A stretch of DNA of 64,000 nt from Thermobifida halotolerans (lineage in GTDB: Bacteria; Actinomycetota; Actinomycetes; Streptosporangiales; Streptosporangiaceae). A program made the position numbers and the translations under genes. Positions 53,148 to 61,052 of the stretch are shown piece by piece (position 1 is the first letter of the stretch; every line of letters begins with the position of its first letter). The stretch is taken from NCBI RefSeq assembly GCF_003574835.2, contig NZ_CP063196.1, positions 2,108,001 to 2,172,000 of the forward strand. Reading direction: 5' to 3'. The notes under the pieces are model-generated. The model saw nothing but the letters and a program-made list of their open reading frames with translations. It searched no databases and had not been told where the DNA came from.

Positions 53148-53630
53148 ATGGGCAGGAGCGGGCTTGCGGGGTGGCGGCCGGAGAAGCTGCGTGAGGCGCG
53201 TGAGGTGGCGGGGCTGTCGATGAGTGCGCTGGCGCGCAGGGCTGGGGTGTCGCAGCCGATGATGTCGCGGTACGAGCGGGGCGAGTCGGCTCCTTCGGTG
53301 GAGGCCCTGGCCAGGATCGCCGCCGCGCTGGGGAAGCGACCCGCGGACTTTCTCGACCCGGAGGTCAGGGGCATGGCCGCGCTGCGCGCTGCCCGAGGGC
53401 TGTCCCAGCAGGACGTGGTGGAGCGAGCGGGGATTCCGGAGCTGACAACCGGGGCCTACTCGCACTGGGAGACCGGCCGGGTCCGCCGGATCCGCAACGG
53501 TGACGCCGAGAAGCTCGCCGCGCTGTTCGGGGTATCGGTCGACGTGCTGCTGGAGGCCCACGCCCAGGATGTCGCGCGGCGCGAGGCCGCCGGCGACGAT
53601 CAACAGACAGCCGACGGGGCTCGGAGTTGA
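53148..53630 (+). CDS. XRE-type regulator with two helix-turn-helix domains
   Basis: The 160 residues from ATG 53148 (AAGGGG upstream) hold a first HTH KLREAREVAGLSMSALARRA with GVSQPMMSRYERGESAPSVE (about 10-66) and a second RAARGLSQQDVVERAGIPEL with YSHWETGRVRRIRNGDAEKL (about 75-135). A 30-residue polar tail follows. Tandem Cro/C1-type domains are unusual. It stands between two IS-bordered blocks, convergent with the ADP-ribosylglycohydrolase gene. Shared ATGCATCTA sites at its own upstream region and before 56012 make it the candidate regulator of that operon. Confidence 0.75.
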   Translation: MGRSGLAGWRPEKLREAREVAGLSMSALARRAGVSQPMMSRYERGESAPSVEALARIAAALGKRPADFLDPEVRGMAALRAARGLSQQDVVERAGIPELTTGAYSHWETGRVRRIRNGDAEKLAALFGVSVDVLLEAHAQDVARREAAGDDQQTADGARS

Positions 53631-53669
53631 CCACTTTCTCCGGGCCCGCTGACTGTGGCCCTGCCGGGG

Positions 53670-55253
53670 CTACTCCCCTGGCAGTTCTGGTTGCCGACCG
53701 GCGGGCGACGGCCCCTCGGAGGCGATGAGCAGAGATCCCTGGGACCGGGACTGGCGAGGCGGCACCGGGTGTCCGGCCAGTTCGTGGACGGCGGTTTCCA
53801 GTTCGGGGTTGAGCAGCGGCCGGTTGGGGGCCAGAGCGCGCAGGATGTCGTGAAACGCGGTGGCGGGGTCGAGGCCCAGCAGGGTGGCGTAGCGGGCGGC
53901 CACGGCCGGGGTGCGGCTGCGTCCGGCCGCGCAGTGCAGCAGCACCCGCTTGCCCTCGGCGCGGAGTCCGGCCACCGCGTGGGCGGCCTGGTCGAGGGTG
54001 AAGTGGACGTGGGCGTTGGCTCCGACCTGGTCGATCAGCCACACCCGCACATGGTCGGTCCGTGGGACCTCGGTGAAGTCGGCGGTGCCGGTTCGGCACA
54101 GCGACACCACCGCGTCGGCTGTCTCCTGCCAGGGGCGGGCCAGGCGCAGGTTGCCCAGCAGGACGCCGTCGTCGTGCGGGTGGGTCGTGACGAAGGGCTC
54201 GGTGACGTCGGCCTGGAAGGGGTGGCGGGCGGCTTCGGGCCACCCCTGGGCGTCGCAGTGTCCGCCCTGGAAGGTGCGTACGGCCAGGCTGGTCAGGTCG
54301 CGGGTGTGCAGGCCGGGCCAGCCGTGTACGGCGCGCTGCCACTGCCAGGGGATGGCTGAGGCGCCCCAGCGGGCGCCGAGCAGGGCTCCGGCGATCGCGG
54401 CCACGGTGTCGGTGTCGCCTCCCGCGCGCGCCGCGGCTTCCAGGGCGTGTTGGAGGTGCTGGGCGGCGAAGACTCCGTCGGCGGGGCGGTGCTCGGGGAC
54501 GGGGGTGCGGGTGATCGCTGACCAGGCCGCCTGCAGGGCGCGGACCACGAATCCGTTGTCGGTGAAGGTGTGCGGCGGGTGGTGTTCGGCCTCGTCCAAC
54601 CAGGCCTCCCACTGGGCGCGCCGGTCAGTTTCCAGCAGTCGCAAACCGCGGCGTACGCCGTCGAAGGTGCCGTGGGCCACGGCGTGGCGGATGCCTTCGC
54701 ACCACAGCACGCAGGCGTCGGCGGCGAGCGGGTCGGCGTGGGTCAGCTCGCTGACGCGGCGGGCGGCCTCGGCCGTGGCCTCGGGATCGTGCGGAAAGGC
54801 CAGGGCGACGGGGGCGGTGCGCATCAGTGAGCCGTTGCCCGCGCTGGGACGTCCCTGGGCGACGCGGGCTCCTGATGCGGCCAGCATCCACTCGGCCAGG
54901 CTCAACTCCGCGTGTGCCTCGGCGTTGCGGGCGGCTTGGCCGAGCACGGCGGCGGTCTGGATGCCGATGTCGGAGGCGCCGTCGCGGTGCCAGTCGACGA
55001 AGCGGTGCGCGACCTGGTCGAGGGCCTCCGAGGAGCGCAGGTCCGCGCCGGTGGCCGCGACCTGGGCGATGCACACCGCCATCTGGGTGTCGTCGGAGTA
55101 CTCCCCGGGAGCGTAGGGGCCCAGTCCGCCGCCGATCATGCGCGGTGTCTGCTGCTGGTCGAGGCGGGGTGCGAACTCGTAGGGGACGCCGAGGGCGTCT
55201 CCGCAGGCGGCTCCGAGGAGTACTCCGGCGGCGCGGTCCAGAACGTGAAGCAT
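53670..55253 (-). CDS. ADP-ribosylglycohydrolase fused to a dual-specificity phosphatase domain
   Basis: The 527 residues from ATG 55253 carry a DraG-type fold at 1-340. It has GAACGDALGVPYEF (residues 15-28), YSDDTQMAV (52-60) and the second metal cluster AGGDTDTVAAIAGALLGA (278-294), which together bind two Mg ions to cleave ADP-ribose from proteins or nucleic acids. Residues about 360-500 carry a cysteine-phosphatase domain with HCAAGRSRTPAVAARYA (C441, R447: the CX5R loop) and an upstream Asp in RVWLIDQVGANAHVHF. Both active sites look complete. An enzyme removing both ADP-ribose and phosphate suggests reversal of an ADP-ribosylation or phosphate mark, or processing of ADP-ribose-phosphate. 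It is adjacent to element-type genes. Confidence 0.85.
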   Translation of the reverse strand: MLHVLDRAAGVLLGAACGDALGVPYEFAPRLDQQQTPRMIGGGLGPYAPGEYSDDTQMAVCIAQVAATGADLRSSEALDQVAHRFVDWHRDGASDIGIQTAAVLGQAARNAEAHAELSLAEWMLAASGARVAQGRPSAGNGSLMRTAPVALAFPHDPEATAEAARRVSELTHADPLAADACVLWCEGIRHAVAHGTFDGVRRGLRLLETDRRAQWEAWLDEAEHHPPHTFTDNGFVVRALQAAWSAITRTPVPEHRPADGVFAAQHLQHALEAAARAGGDTDTVAAIAGALLGARWGASAIPWQWQRAVHGWPGLHTRDLTSLAVRTFQGGHCDAQGWPEAARHPFQADVTEPFVTTHPHDDGVLLGNLRLARPWQETADAVVSLCRTGTADFTEVPRTDHVRVWLIDQVGANAHVHFTLDQAAHAVAGLRAEGKRVLLHCAAGRSRTPAVAARYATLLGLDPATAFHDILRALAPNRPLLNPELETAVHELAGHPVPPRQSRSQGSLLIASEGPSPAGRQPELPGE

Positions 55254-55390
55254 GCTGTCTCCCGTCGGTTGCTGTGTGTCGCTGGCAGTGGGCGGTTCGG
55301 TGGGGAGCCGTGGGTGCGGGGTGTCACGACACGCGGGCGCGGTGGTCTTCTTCCGGTGTCCTGGTTCAGCGATCACGGAAGGGCGTGTCC

Positions 55391-55753
55391 ATGCCGGAAC
55401 CGCTGCTGACTCCGTTCAGCGGGCTCAACGTCTCCCATTCCACCGAGCACCACCTCGTCAACGCCTCGTTCCACTCCGGTGTCCTCGACCCCGAGGCTGC
55501 CGGGCAGGCCCAGCGGGTCGGCAATCCGTACGCGGAGTGCCACCGCTACGACGCCCGGCCGCCGATCTTCTCCCTGGCCCAGGGGGCGGTGCACGTGCAC
55601 CTGACGGCGGTCTCCGCCGAGCAGATCGCCCCCGAGGACCTGGAGACCGCACGCGGGCTCGCCGAGGCCGCCGCGGCCTATGCCGAGGAAATCGACCGCC
55701 TCTACCGCGCCCGGTCGCGGCTTCCCGGGGAGTCGGAGCAGCCGACTCCGTAG
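55391..55753 (+). CDS. Unknown 120-residue protein
   Basis: It starts MPEPLLTPFSGLNVSHSTEH, has a central PPIFSLAQGAVHVHLTAVSA strand pair, and ends in a long helix EDLETARGLAEAAAAYAEEI. The frame is clean and codon use matches its neighbours. Divergent from the ADP-ribosylglycohydrolase gene (137 bases apart). I do not recognise it. Confidence 0.55.
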   Translation: MPEPLLTPFSGLNVSHSTEHHLVNASFHSGVLDPEAAGQAQRVGNPYAECHRYDARPPIFSLAQGAVHVHLTAVSAEQIAPEDLETARGLAEAAAAYAEEIDRLYRARSRLPGESEQPTP

Positions 55754-55825
55754 GAGGCGTGGGAGAGGTCGGGGGTGGGGTGTGTGGCACACCCCATCCC
55801 TGACCGGTGTTCCCCACCCCATCCA

Positions 55826-55946
55826 GACTATGCATCTAATCTAAGAATCGGAAGCAGGCTTCCCGGATGAAGTTCTCCGAGGTCGCCCGGCGTTCTCCCT
55901 TGACAAGACTATGCATCTAATCTATTTCTTTGAATAGATACATTAC
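55826..55946 (+). promoter_or_regulatory. Promoter with repeated GACTATGCATCTAATCT operators
   Basis: GACTATGCATCTAATCT occurs at about 55827-55843 and again at about 55907-55923. A third relative (AATAGATACATTA, complement ATGTATCTA) lies at about 55934. TTGACA at 55900-55905 is a good -35 whose spacer is filled by the second site, so a bound regulator would block the promoter. The core ATGCATCTA also precedes the HTH gene at 53148. Confidence 0.65.
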
Positions 55947-56011
55947 TGAGGGTGGTGGCTCCGACACCGCTCGCTCCCGGTACCGCACCGGCTCGCAAGG
56001 AGAGAACCCGC

Positions 56012-56425
56012 ATGACCCACGACTTCGCAGACCGCTTCACCGAACGGCCGAGGATGCGTGAGACCCAGCGCGCCCGCCGCGGCCACGCCTTCCTGCCCGC
56101 GGACGTTCTGGCCGGCCTTCCCGGCCGCGGGCAGAACCGTCCCGTCCGCCTGGAGGAGGCGACCATCCACCTGCACTACTTCGCGGGCGGGTGCGACTGG
56201 TGGATCGCCGAGGCCTGGCCCGAGACCAACGGCAACGAGGTGGTGTGGCTGGCCTTCGGCTACACGCGCCTGGGGCACGTCCCCGACGGCGCGGAGTGGG
56301 GACTGGTCAACCTCACCGAACTGGAGCAGGTCAACGTCCGAGGCGGGCTGGTGGTCGTGGAACGCGACCTGTCCTGGCAGCCGTGCCCCGCCCACGCCTG
56401 CATCCCCGACCTGACCCACCGATGA
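56012..56425 (+). CDS. DUF2958-like protein
   Basis: The 137 residues from ATG 56012 follow AAGGAGA. FLPADVLAGLPGRGQNRPVR, then ATIHLHYFAGGCDWWIAEAW, VVWLAFGYTRLGHVPDGAEW and GLVNLTELEQVNVRGGLVVV with RDLSWQP fit DUF2958, a small domain common on plasmids and integrative elements. Its function is not known. First gene of a long operon behind a strong, apparently repressed promoter. Confidence 0.65.
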   Translation: MTHDFADRFTERPRMRETQRARRGHAFLPADVLAGLPGRGQNRPVRLEEATIHLHYFAGGCDWWIAEAWPETNGNEVVWLAFGYTRLGHVPDGAEWGLVNLTELEQVNVRGGLVVVERDLSWQPCPAHACIPDLTHR

Positions 56426-56480
56426 CCACCCCGGTTCCGCCGGGGCCAGAAGCCCGCGCCACCTGTGTGAGGAGTCCGCT

Positions 56481-56951
56481 GTGACCGTTGATCCGCGTGT
56501 CTTCGCCCGCATCGAGGCCGCCGCCACCCACCCGTTCGGGGTCCTGGACCTGGAAGCCGTCCGATCGCTGCCGGACTTCGTGTCCTGGCGGGGCCGCGAC
56601 TGGGACTGCTCGGACTGCGGCGCCTACGGCCGGGGCCACCGCACCCCGCTGGACGGCGCCAAGGCCGCACTCGCCCACATCGCCCACGAACACCACCCCG
56701 CCCTGGCCCACCGCGACGGCAACGGACTGCTGCTGGGACAGCGGGTCCACGTCGTCTACACCCCGCCCGGCGGACCTGAACTGGAGGACACCGGCCTGTT
56801 CCTCGCCGTCCACAACCCGGCCACGATCCGCCCCGGCATGACCGAGGCGGAGTCCGGCGACCACTACGAGTTCGAGTTCGACCGGCTGGGCCACCGCGTC
56901 CTGCCACGCGCCCACATCACCGCGCTCACCCCCGCCGACGAGCGGGGCTGA
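56481..56951 (+). CDS. Unknown element-encoded protein
   Basis: The 156 residues from GTG 56481 include GRDWDCSDCGAYGRGHRTPL with a CxxC pair, a helix KAALAHIAHEHHPALAHRDG, then a beta-rich half VHVVYTPPGGPELEDTGLFL and EFEFDRLGHRVLPRAHITAL. No known domain is recognised. 55 bases after the DUF2958 gene in the same direction. Confidence 0.55.
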   Translation: MTVDPRVFARIEAAATHPFGVLDLEAVRSLPDFVSWRGRDWDCSDCGAYGRGHRTPLDGAKAALAHIAHEHHPALAHRDGNGLLLGQRVHVVYTPPGGPELEDTGLFLAVHNPATIRPGMTEAESGDHYEFEFDRLGHRVLPRAHITALTPADERG

Positions 56952-57019
56952 GTGCCCGGGGCGGACTGGAGCACGTCCGGCCCCACCCGAGTCTGTGTGA
57001 TCCGATGATCGGAGGAATC

Positions 57020-57649
57020 ATGTCCGTTTCCTGGGCCGACCTGGCCCCTGACGCGGTTCCGCTGCCGCCCGCTCCCCCACCGCACCACCTTCCCGGCTTC
57101 CCGGCCCTGCGCGCCCACGCCCGCCAGGCCACCACACAGTTGCCCGTCCCGCAGATCTGGACCACCCCCGGCCAGGGTGCGGTGCTGAATTGCCCTTGCC
57201 AACCCGGACTGGGTGTGCCGGTGCCGCAGTACTACTGCCCGAACGCCCAGCGCCGCCTCATGGCCGAGCGGCGGTGCATCAACTGCGGCGAGCCCGTCGA
57301 CGGGCCGCTGGTGTTCCTGGGGGTGCTGGGAGCGGGGGCGACCACCGCCCCGCCGCTGCACCCGGCCTGCGCGCGCCGTGTCGTCGAGGTCTTTCCCCGC
57401 CTGTGGAGCCTGCGCAACGCGGTGGTCCTCGCCGCTACGGGATATGCGCTGTACGAGCAGCGGCTGACCCGGATCACCGACGGGAAAGCCCGCTACACCT
57501 ATCCGCGTTGCGGCCTGGACGGCAACGCTGGTCTGGGGGTACTGGGCCTGCTGGTCGCGGTCCCCGACACCCAGCATCCCGTCCCGCTCAACGCCTGGGC
57601 CAACGACCATTACGGTCGCGGCCAAAGCGAGCGGGTGAGCGGGACATGA
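57020..57649 (+). CDS. Cys-rich putative zinc-binding protein, paralogue of 59174-59770
   Basis: The 209 residues start at ATG 57020, which has GGAGG five bases upstream (the ATG at 57005 does not). A Pro-rich start precedes the cysteine segment NCPCQPGLGVPVPQYYCPNA with QRRLMAERRCINCGEPVDGP, a later PPLHPACARR, and the helical VVLAATGYALYEQRLTRITD. The order (CxC, C, RRQR/QRR..M.ERRC..CG, HP.C) recurs in the protein at 59174. Zinc binding is inferred. The TGA overlaps the next ATG. Confidence 0.55.
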   Translation: MSVSWADLAPDAVPLPPAPPPHHLPGFPALRAHARQATTQLPVPQIWTTPGQGAVLNCPCQPGLGVPVPQYYCPNAQRRLMAERRCINCGEPVDGPLVFLGVLGAGATTAPPLHPACARRVVEVFPRLWSLRNAVVLAATGYALYEQRLTRITDGKARYTYPRCGLDGNAGLGVLGLLVAVPDTQHPVPLNAWANDHYGRGQSERVSGT

Positions 57650-58167
57650 GCGCGCCCGATACGGCGGGGCCGCCGCCGATCCACCCGCGCCGTCTGCCGC
57701 TGCCGTCCGGGATCGCGCAGTTCCTCGCGCTGGCTCTCGACCACGGCTGGGACCTGGCCGTCCTGCGCGAGGACCGCTCCGGGACGCACCTGGTGTCGGT
57801 CCGGCTGGAGCGCGGGGCGTTCCGCGCCGAGGTGTGCTGGGCGGTGCGGCCCGAGGGAAGCTACCGGATCGTCGAGGCGACCGTGTGCCTGCCCGGTGCG
57901 GGCAAACGGTGGTCCACGCTCGGATCGGTCAAACAGTTGGTGGCCCATCCGCCGATCGAGTGGCGGCTCCGCGGACGCGGGGCCGTGTGCGGGCTGTACG
58001 CCTACCCCGACGGCACCGGCTACACCCTGCACCGCTCCCTGACCGGCAACGGCCCTGCCCCGTGGGCGGGCGCGGACACCACCCGCCACCCCGACCGTGC
58101 CGGCGCCTACCAGGCGCTGGTGCGGCTGGGCCGGTCCCTGCTCGAGAGGGGGTGGGAAGCCGCATGA
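57646..58167 (+). CDS. Unknown protein in overlapping operon
   Basis: The 173 residues start at ATG 57646 inside the previous stop (ATGA). IAQFLALALDHGWDLAVLRE, HLVSVRLERGAFRAEVCWAV, SYRIVEATVCLPGAGKRWST and CGLYAYPDGTGYTLHRSLTG suggest a compact alpha/beta protein without membrane spans. The stop overlaps the next ATG. I do not recognise the family. Confidence 0.55.
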   Translation: MSAPDTAGPPPIHPRRLPLPSGIAQFLALALDHGWDLAVLREDRSGTHLVSVRLERGAFRAEVCWAVRPEGSYRIVEATVCLPGAGKRWSTLGSVKQLVAHPPIEWRLRGRGAVCGLYAYPDGTGYTLHRSLTGNGPAPWAGADTTRHPDRAGAYQALVRLGRSLLERGWEAA

Positions 58168-58334
58168 CCGCCACGACCCGCGCCTCGATGCTGGCCCGTT
58201 CCACCGTGCGCGGCTACTGCGTCGGCAACTGCTGCAACGGCGCCCAGTCCCGCACGATTCGGGTACGCCGCCGCCGTGCCCTGCGCAAGGCAGAGAAACG
58301 CTTCTGGCGTCGGGACCAGGAGGTGGCCCGGTGA
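58164..58334 (+). CDS. Very basic 56-residue peptide
   Basis: MTATTRASMLARSTVRGYCV, GNCCNGAQSRTIRVRRRRAL and RKAEKRFWRRDQEVAR, with three Cys (C-x3-CC) and a strongly basic second half. It starts in ATGA and ends in a stop overlapping the next GTG, so its expression is coupled to the neighbours. It may bind nucleic acid; the function is unknown. Confidence 0.5.
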   Translation: MTATTRASMLARSTVRGYCVGNCCNGAQSRTIRVRRRRALRKAEKRFWRRDQEVAR

Positions 58335-59101
58335 CCGCCGAACAGGCCCGCACCCAGGCACGCCGGATCGCGGCCACCGCACATGATCGGTGGAGGAGCG
58401 TGTACGGGCCGTCCCGCCTGGAAGTCCCCGTGAGCGCGGTGGCGTGCCTGGCCCTGTACACCGGAGTGCGGCAGCCCGATGTCCTCGACCCGCTGCGGCG
58501 CCTGCCCGATCTGCGCCTTCACGAGTTCCGGCGCGACCAGTGGGCGCGGTGGAACCACGCGGCCGCGGTCTGGCCGGGACTGCACCCGTACTGGGTGTGC
58601 TTCTTCGAGTGGCTGGTCGAACCCGACAGCCGCCTGCTGCTGGCCGGAGCCCGGGCCGTGGTCGCCGGCTGCCTGGACGCCGGACTGCTGGGGTTCGTCG
58701 GCGACCCGCACCGCCGTACCCGCGTCGACCTGCTCGGCGCGGTCCTCTACGAGCTGCGGCGGAACAGCTTCGGCGGCCTCACCGACCCGCTCACCGTGCG
58801 CCCGCGTCGCGACGTCCAGCGGCTGAGCACCGCCCAGCCTGGGGACACGCTCACCCTGTCCGATGTCGGCACCGGTACCCGACTGCTGCCCGTTGTCCAT
58901 GACCTGCGCGGACGCGGTATCGCTCCCGCATCCGTGCGCTGGCGCTTCCACGAAGTCGACGAACTGGCCGCGGCCTGCCTGGCCGTCAACACCGTGCTGT
59001 GGGGCCTGCACCCGAGCGTCCTCATCGACACCGGTGACGACTGGCTGGACGAGGCCCACGAAATGCGCGAGGCCGCGCTGCGCCGCGACTGCGGCCACTG
59101 A
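58331..59101 (+). CDS. Unknown 256-residue protein
   Basis: It starts at GTG 58331 inside the previous stop. A mostly helical protein: VSAVACLALYTGVRQPDVLD, RRDQWARWNHAAAVWPGLHP, WVCFFEWLVEPDSRLLLAGA and RVDLLGAVLYELRRNSFGGL, then SVRWRFHEVDELAAACLAVN. No helix-turn-helix, nuclease or membrane signature was recognised. The coupling suggests it acts with the flanking products. Confidence 0.55.
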   Translation: MTAEQARTQARRIAATAHDRWRSVYGPSRLEVPVSAVACLALYTGVRQPDVLDPLRRLPDLRLHEFRRDQWARWNHAAAVWPGLHPYWVCFFEWLVEPDSRLLLAGARAVVAGCLDAGLLGFVGDPHRRTRVDLLGAVLYELRRNSFGGLTDPLTVRPRRDVQRLSTAQPGDTLTLSDVGTGTRLLPVVHDLRGRGIAPASVRWRFHEVDELAAACLAVNTVLWGLHPSVLIDTGDDWLDEAHEMREAALRRDCGH

Positions 59102-59173
59102 CCCGCACAACCGTCCCGCGGCGGCCCGCCGTGCCGCCGCACCTCCAGCACCGCACCACCGGGAGTCTCCGTC

Positions 59174-59770
59174 ATGCCCGAAACCTGGAAGACCGTGCCC
59201 CAGCCGCCGGCCGTGGCCGCTCTGCCGACCAACACCGCCGGGTTGCCCGTGCCGTGGAACGCGTCCTGGACCACAGCCCCTGAACGGGTCCGCCACCAGG
59301 TTGGTCTCGGCCTTGTCCTGGACTGCGACTGCGTCCACGGCACCCCCCGTTACGGGGAGCAGTGCATGCGCCGCCAACGCCAGGCCATGGTCGAGCGCCG
59401 CTGCGGCCTGTGCGGCCAGGCGATCGCCCCCACCGACACCGTGGTCTTCTACGGGTCCCCCGCCCAGGCGCCGCTGTTCATCGAACCGCCCACCCACCCT
59501 TCGTGCATGGCCTACGCCGCGCGGGTGTGCCCGCGCCTGGCCGAGCACGCCGGGGTCTCGGTGGTCTTCCTGAGCCGCGACTACCGCCTGCTGCAACGCC
59601 GCGCCCTGACCGCGGACCCGCAGGACATGGCGGACCACGGGCTGTTCGACCTCGACGACCCGCTGGCCCGTCTGGCCGGGGTCCTGGACTTCTATGTCGC
59701 CGTGCCCACCGCGCCCGAGATCGTGCCGGTCACCGGGTGGCTGGCCACCCGAGCACCCCGCCTGCCCTGA
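59174..59770 (+). CDS. Cys-rich putative zinc-binding protein, paralogue of 57020-57649
   Basis: The 198 residues include VLDCDCVHGTPRYGEQCMRR with QRQAMVERRCGLCGQAIAPT, then PPTHPSCMAYAARVCPRLAE and VSVVFLSRDYRLLQRRALTA, ending LDFYVAVPTAPEIVPVTGWL. The cysteine spacing and VAVP..... end repeat those of the protein at 57020. Two such paralogues in one operon point to a partner pair or a duplication. Function unknown. Confidence 0.55.
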   Translation: MPETWKTVPQPPAVAALPTNTAGLPVPWNASWTTAPERVRHQVGLGLVLDCDCVHGTPRYGEQCMRRQRQAMVERRCGLCGQAIAPTDTVVFYGSPAQAPLFIEPPTHPSCMAYAARVCPRLAEHAGVSVVFLSRDYRLLQRRALTADPQDMADHGLFDLDDPLARLAGVLDFYVAVPTAPEIVPVTGWLATRAPRLP

Positions 59771-59803
59771 CCGCTCCACACCACCGGAAGAGAGGGAAGA
59801 ACT

Positions 59804-60382
59804 GTGCCCCAGGCCACTCCCGCGCTGTACTACGTGTTCGACCAGCGCCCGGCCGACACCAGCGCGCACTCCGCCGTTCGCGACCTCATCGCCATGCCCT
59901 GCCGTGGAGCGCGCGTCCCCGGCGAGGTGGTGGAGTTCATCGGCGACAGCGACTGCGTCGAGGACCTCGCCACCCACCAGTTCGGGACGATCCGCTGGGA
60001 CGAACACCGCCGCGTCGCCACCCTGCTCTACGTCCGCCCCGCCCACCGGCGGCAGGGCATCGCCACCGCACTGTGGACCACCGCCGCAACCCTGCATTCC
60101 CGCCGCACCGGCAAACCGCTGACCATCAGCACCGCACGCACCGTGCTGGGGGAGGTGTGGGCCCGCCACCTGGGATTGGAGGCGCCGCTGGAGCGGCTCG
60201 TCCTGCCGCTGACACCTGCCGCGCACACCCGCGACGTGCCGGCGCGGCTGCTGGTCCCCGACACCACCGTGGCCCTGGCCCGCGACCTCGCCGCCCGGTA
60301 CCGCCTGCCGCTGCGCGAGGTCATGGCCTGCTGCCAGGCCACTGTCGAGGCCGCTCTCGCGTTCAAGGAAGGACGCCGGTGA
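59804..60382 (+). CDS. GNAT-family acetyltransferase-like protein
   Basis: The 192 residues from GTG 59804 follow GGAAGAGAGGGAAG. The N-terminal two thirds carry the GNAT core: FGTIRWDEHRRVATLLYVRP then AHRRQGIATALWTTAATLHS, where R-R-Q-G-I-A is the acetyl-CoA pyrophosphate loop. The C-terminal part DTTVALARDLAARYRLPLRE with VMACCQATVEAALAFKEGRR is an extra helical tail. The substrate is unknown. The stop overlaps the next start. Confidence 0.7.
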   Translation: MPQATPALYYVFDQRPADTSAHSAVRDLIAMPCRGARVPGEVVEFIGDSDCVEDLATHQFGTIRWDEHRRVATLLYVRPAHRRQGIATALWTTAATLHSRRTGKPLTISTARTVLGEVWARHLGLEAPLERLVLPLTPAAHTRDVPARLLVPDTTVALARDLAARYRLPLREVMACCQATVEAALAFKEGRR

Positions 60383-60735
60383 CTCCTTCCGGCAACCGCG
60401 TGTTCAAGGACCCGGTCGTGCGGCTTTCCGCTGGACTGGACGCCGTGCTGCCCGTCGCCGTACTCACCGCGCTGCCCCAGGTCGCACGCCTCACCCCGGC
60501 TGAGCGTCGCAGGCTGGCCAAGGAATGCGCGGACACGGTCACCGCGCACGGCGACGACCTGCTCTACGGTGGACCCCACTGCACGACGACCTTCGCAGCC
60601 CTGGCCCGAGGCCTGGCGGCGGGCGCGCTCCAACCGGGAGGCGTCACCGTCGCCGGACACCACTTCTGCGCCAGCCCGCACGAGGACTGCCCCACACCGG
60701 GTGCCGCCGCACTGCATGCGCGCCTGAACAGCTAG
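60379..60735 (+). CDS. Unknown 118-residue protein, last of the operon
   Basis: From GTG 60379 overlapping the previous stop. LDAVLPVAVLTALPQVARLT, PAERRRLAKECADTVTAHGD, DLLYGGPHCTTTFAALARGL and HHFCASPHEDCPTPGAAALH; the His/Cys-rich end could bind metal. It is intact. No terminator-like hairpin was noticed directly after it. Confidence 0.5.
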   Translation: MTPSGNRVFKDPVVRLSAGLDAVLPVAVLTALPQVARLTPAERRRLAKECADTVTAHGDDLLYGGPHCTTTFAALARGLAAGALQPGGVTVAGHHFCASPHEDCPTPGAAALHARLNS

Positions 60736-61052
60736 GACCGGCTGTTCTGCTACGGGTGCGTGGCGCGGGACTCGATGGAGTGCCCGCCAGGGCGTGCCCG
60801 CGCGTCTTCGGCCCGGCCGCCCTGTGGCAGAACCCAGGGCTCGACCTCAGGGCGGGCGACACGCGGGCGCAGGAACCGGGGCGGACTTCCACGAGCACGC
60901 GGACCGGGTGATCCCGCCGCGCCGTGGCCCTGCACCAGGCCGACGCCGCGAAGCCTGCTCGGCGATACCGGTGCCCGGTTCTTTGTCGGAGCCGCGGAGC
61001 CGAAGAGCGGCCCGCGAGGCTCTGAGACGGGCCCCGGGGTCTACCGTTTCGG
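60736..61052. other. No recognised gene
   Basis: GC-rich spacer between the operon and the convergent MerR relic. Open frames on both strands look like composition artefacts. Confidence 0.3.

Noticed and set aside
58214-60226. 670-codon minus-strand frame
   Set aside because: Antisense of the coupled operon, whose plus-strand genes have start/stop overlaps, ribosome sites and recognisable motifs (GNAT).
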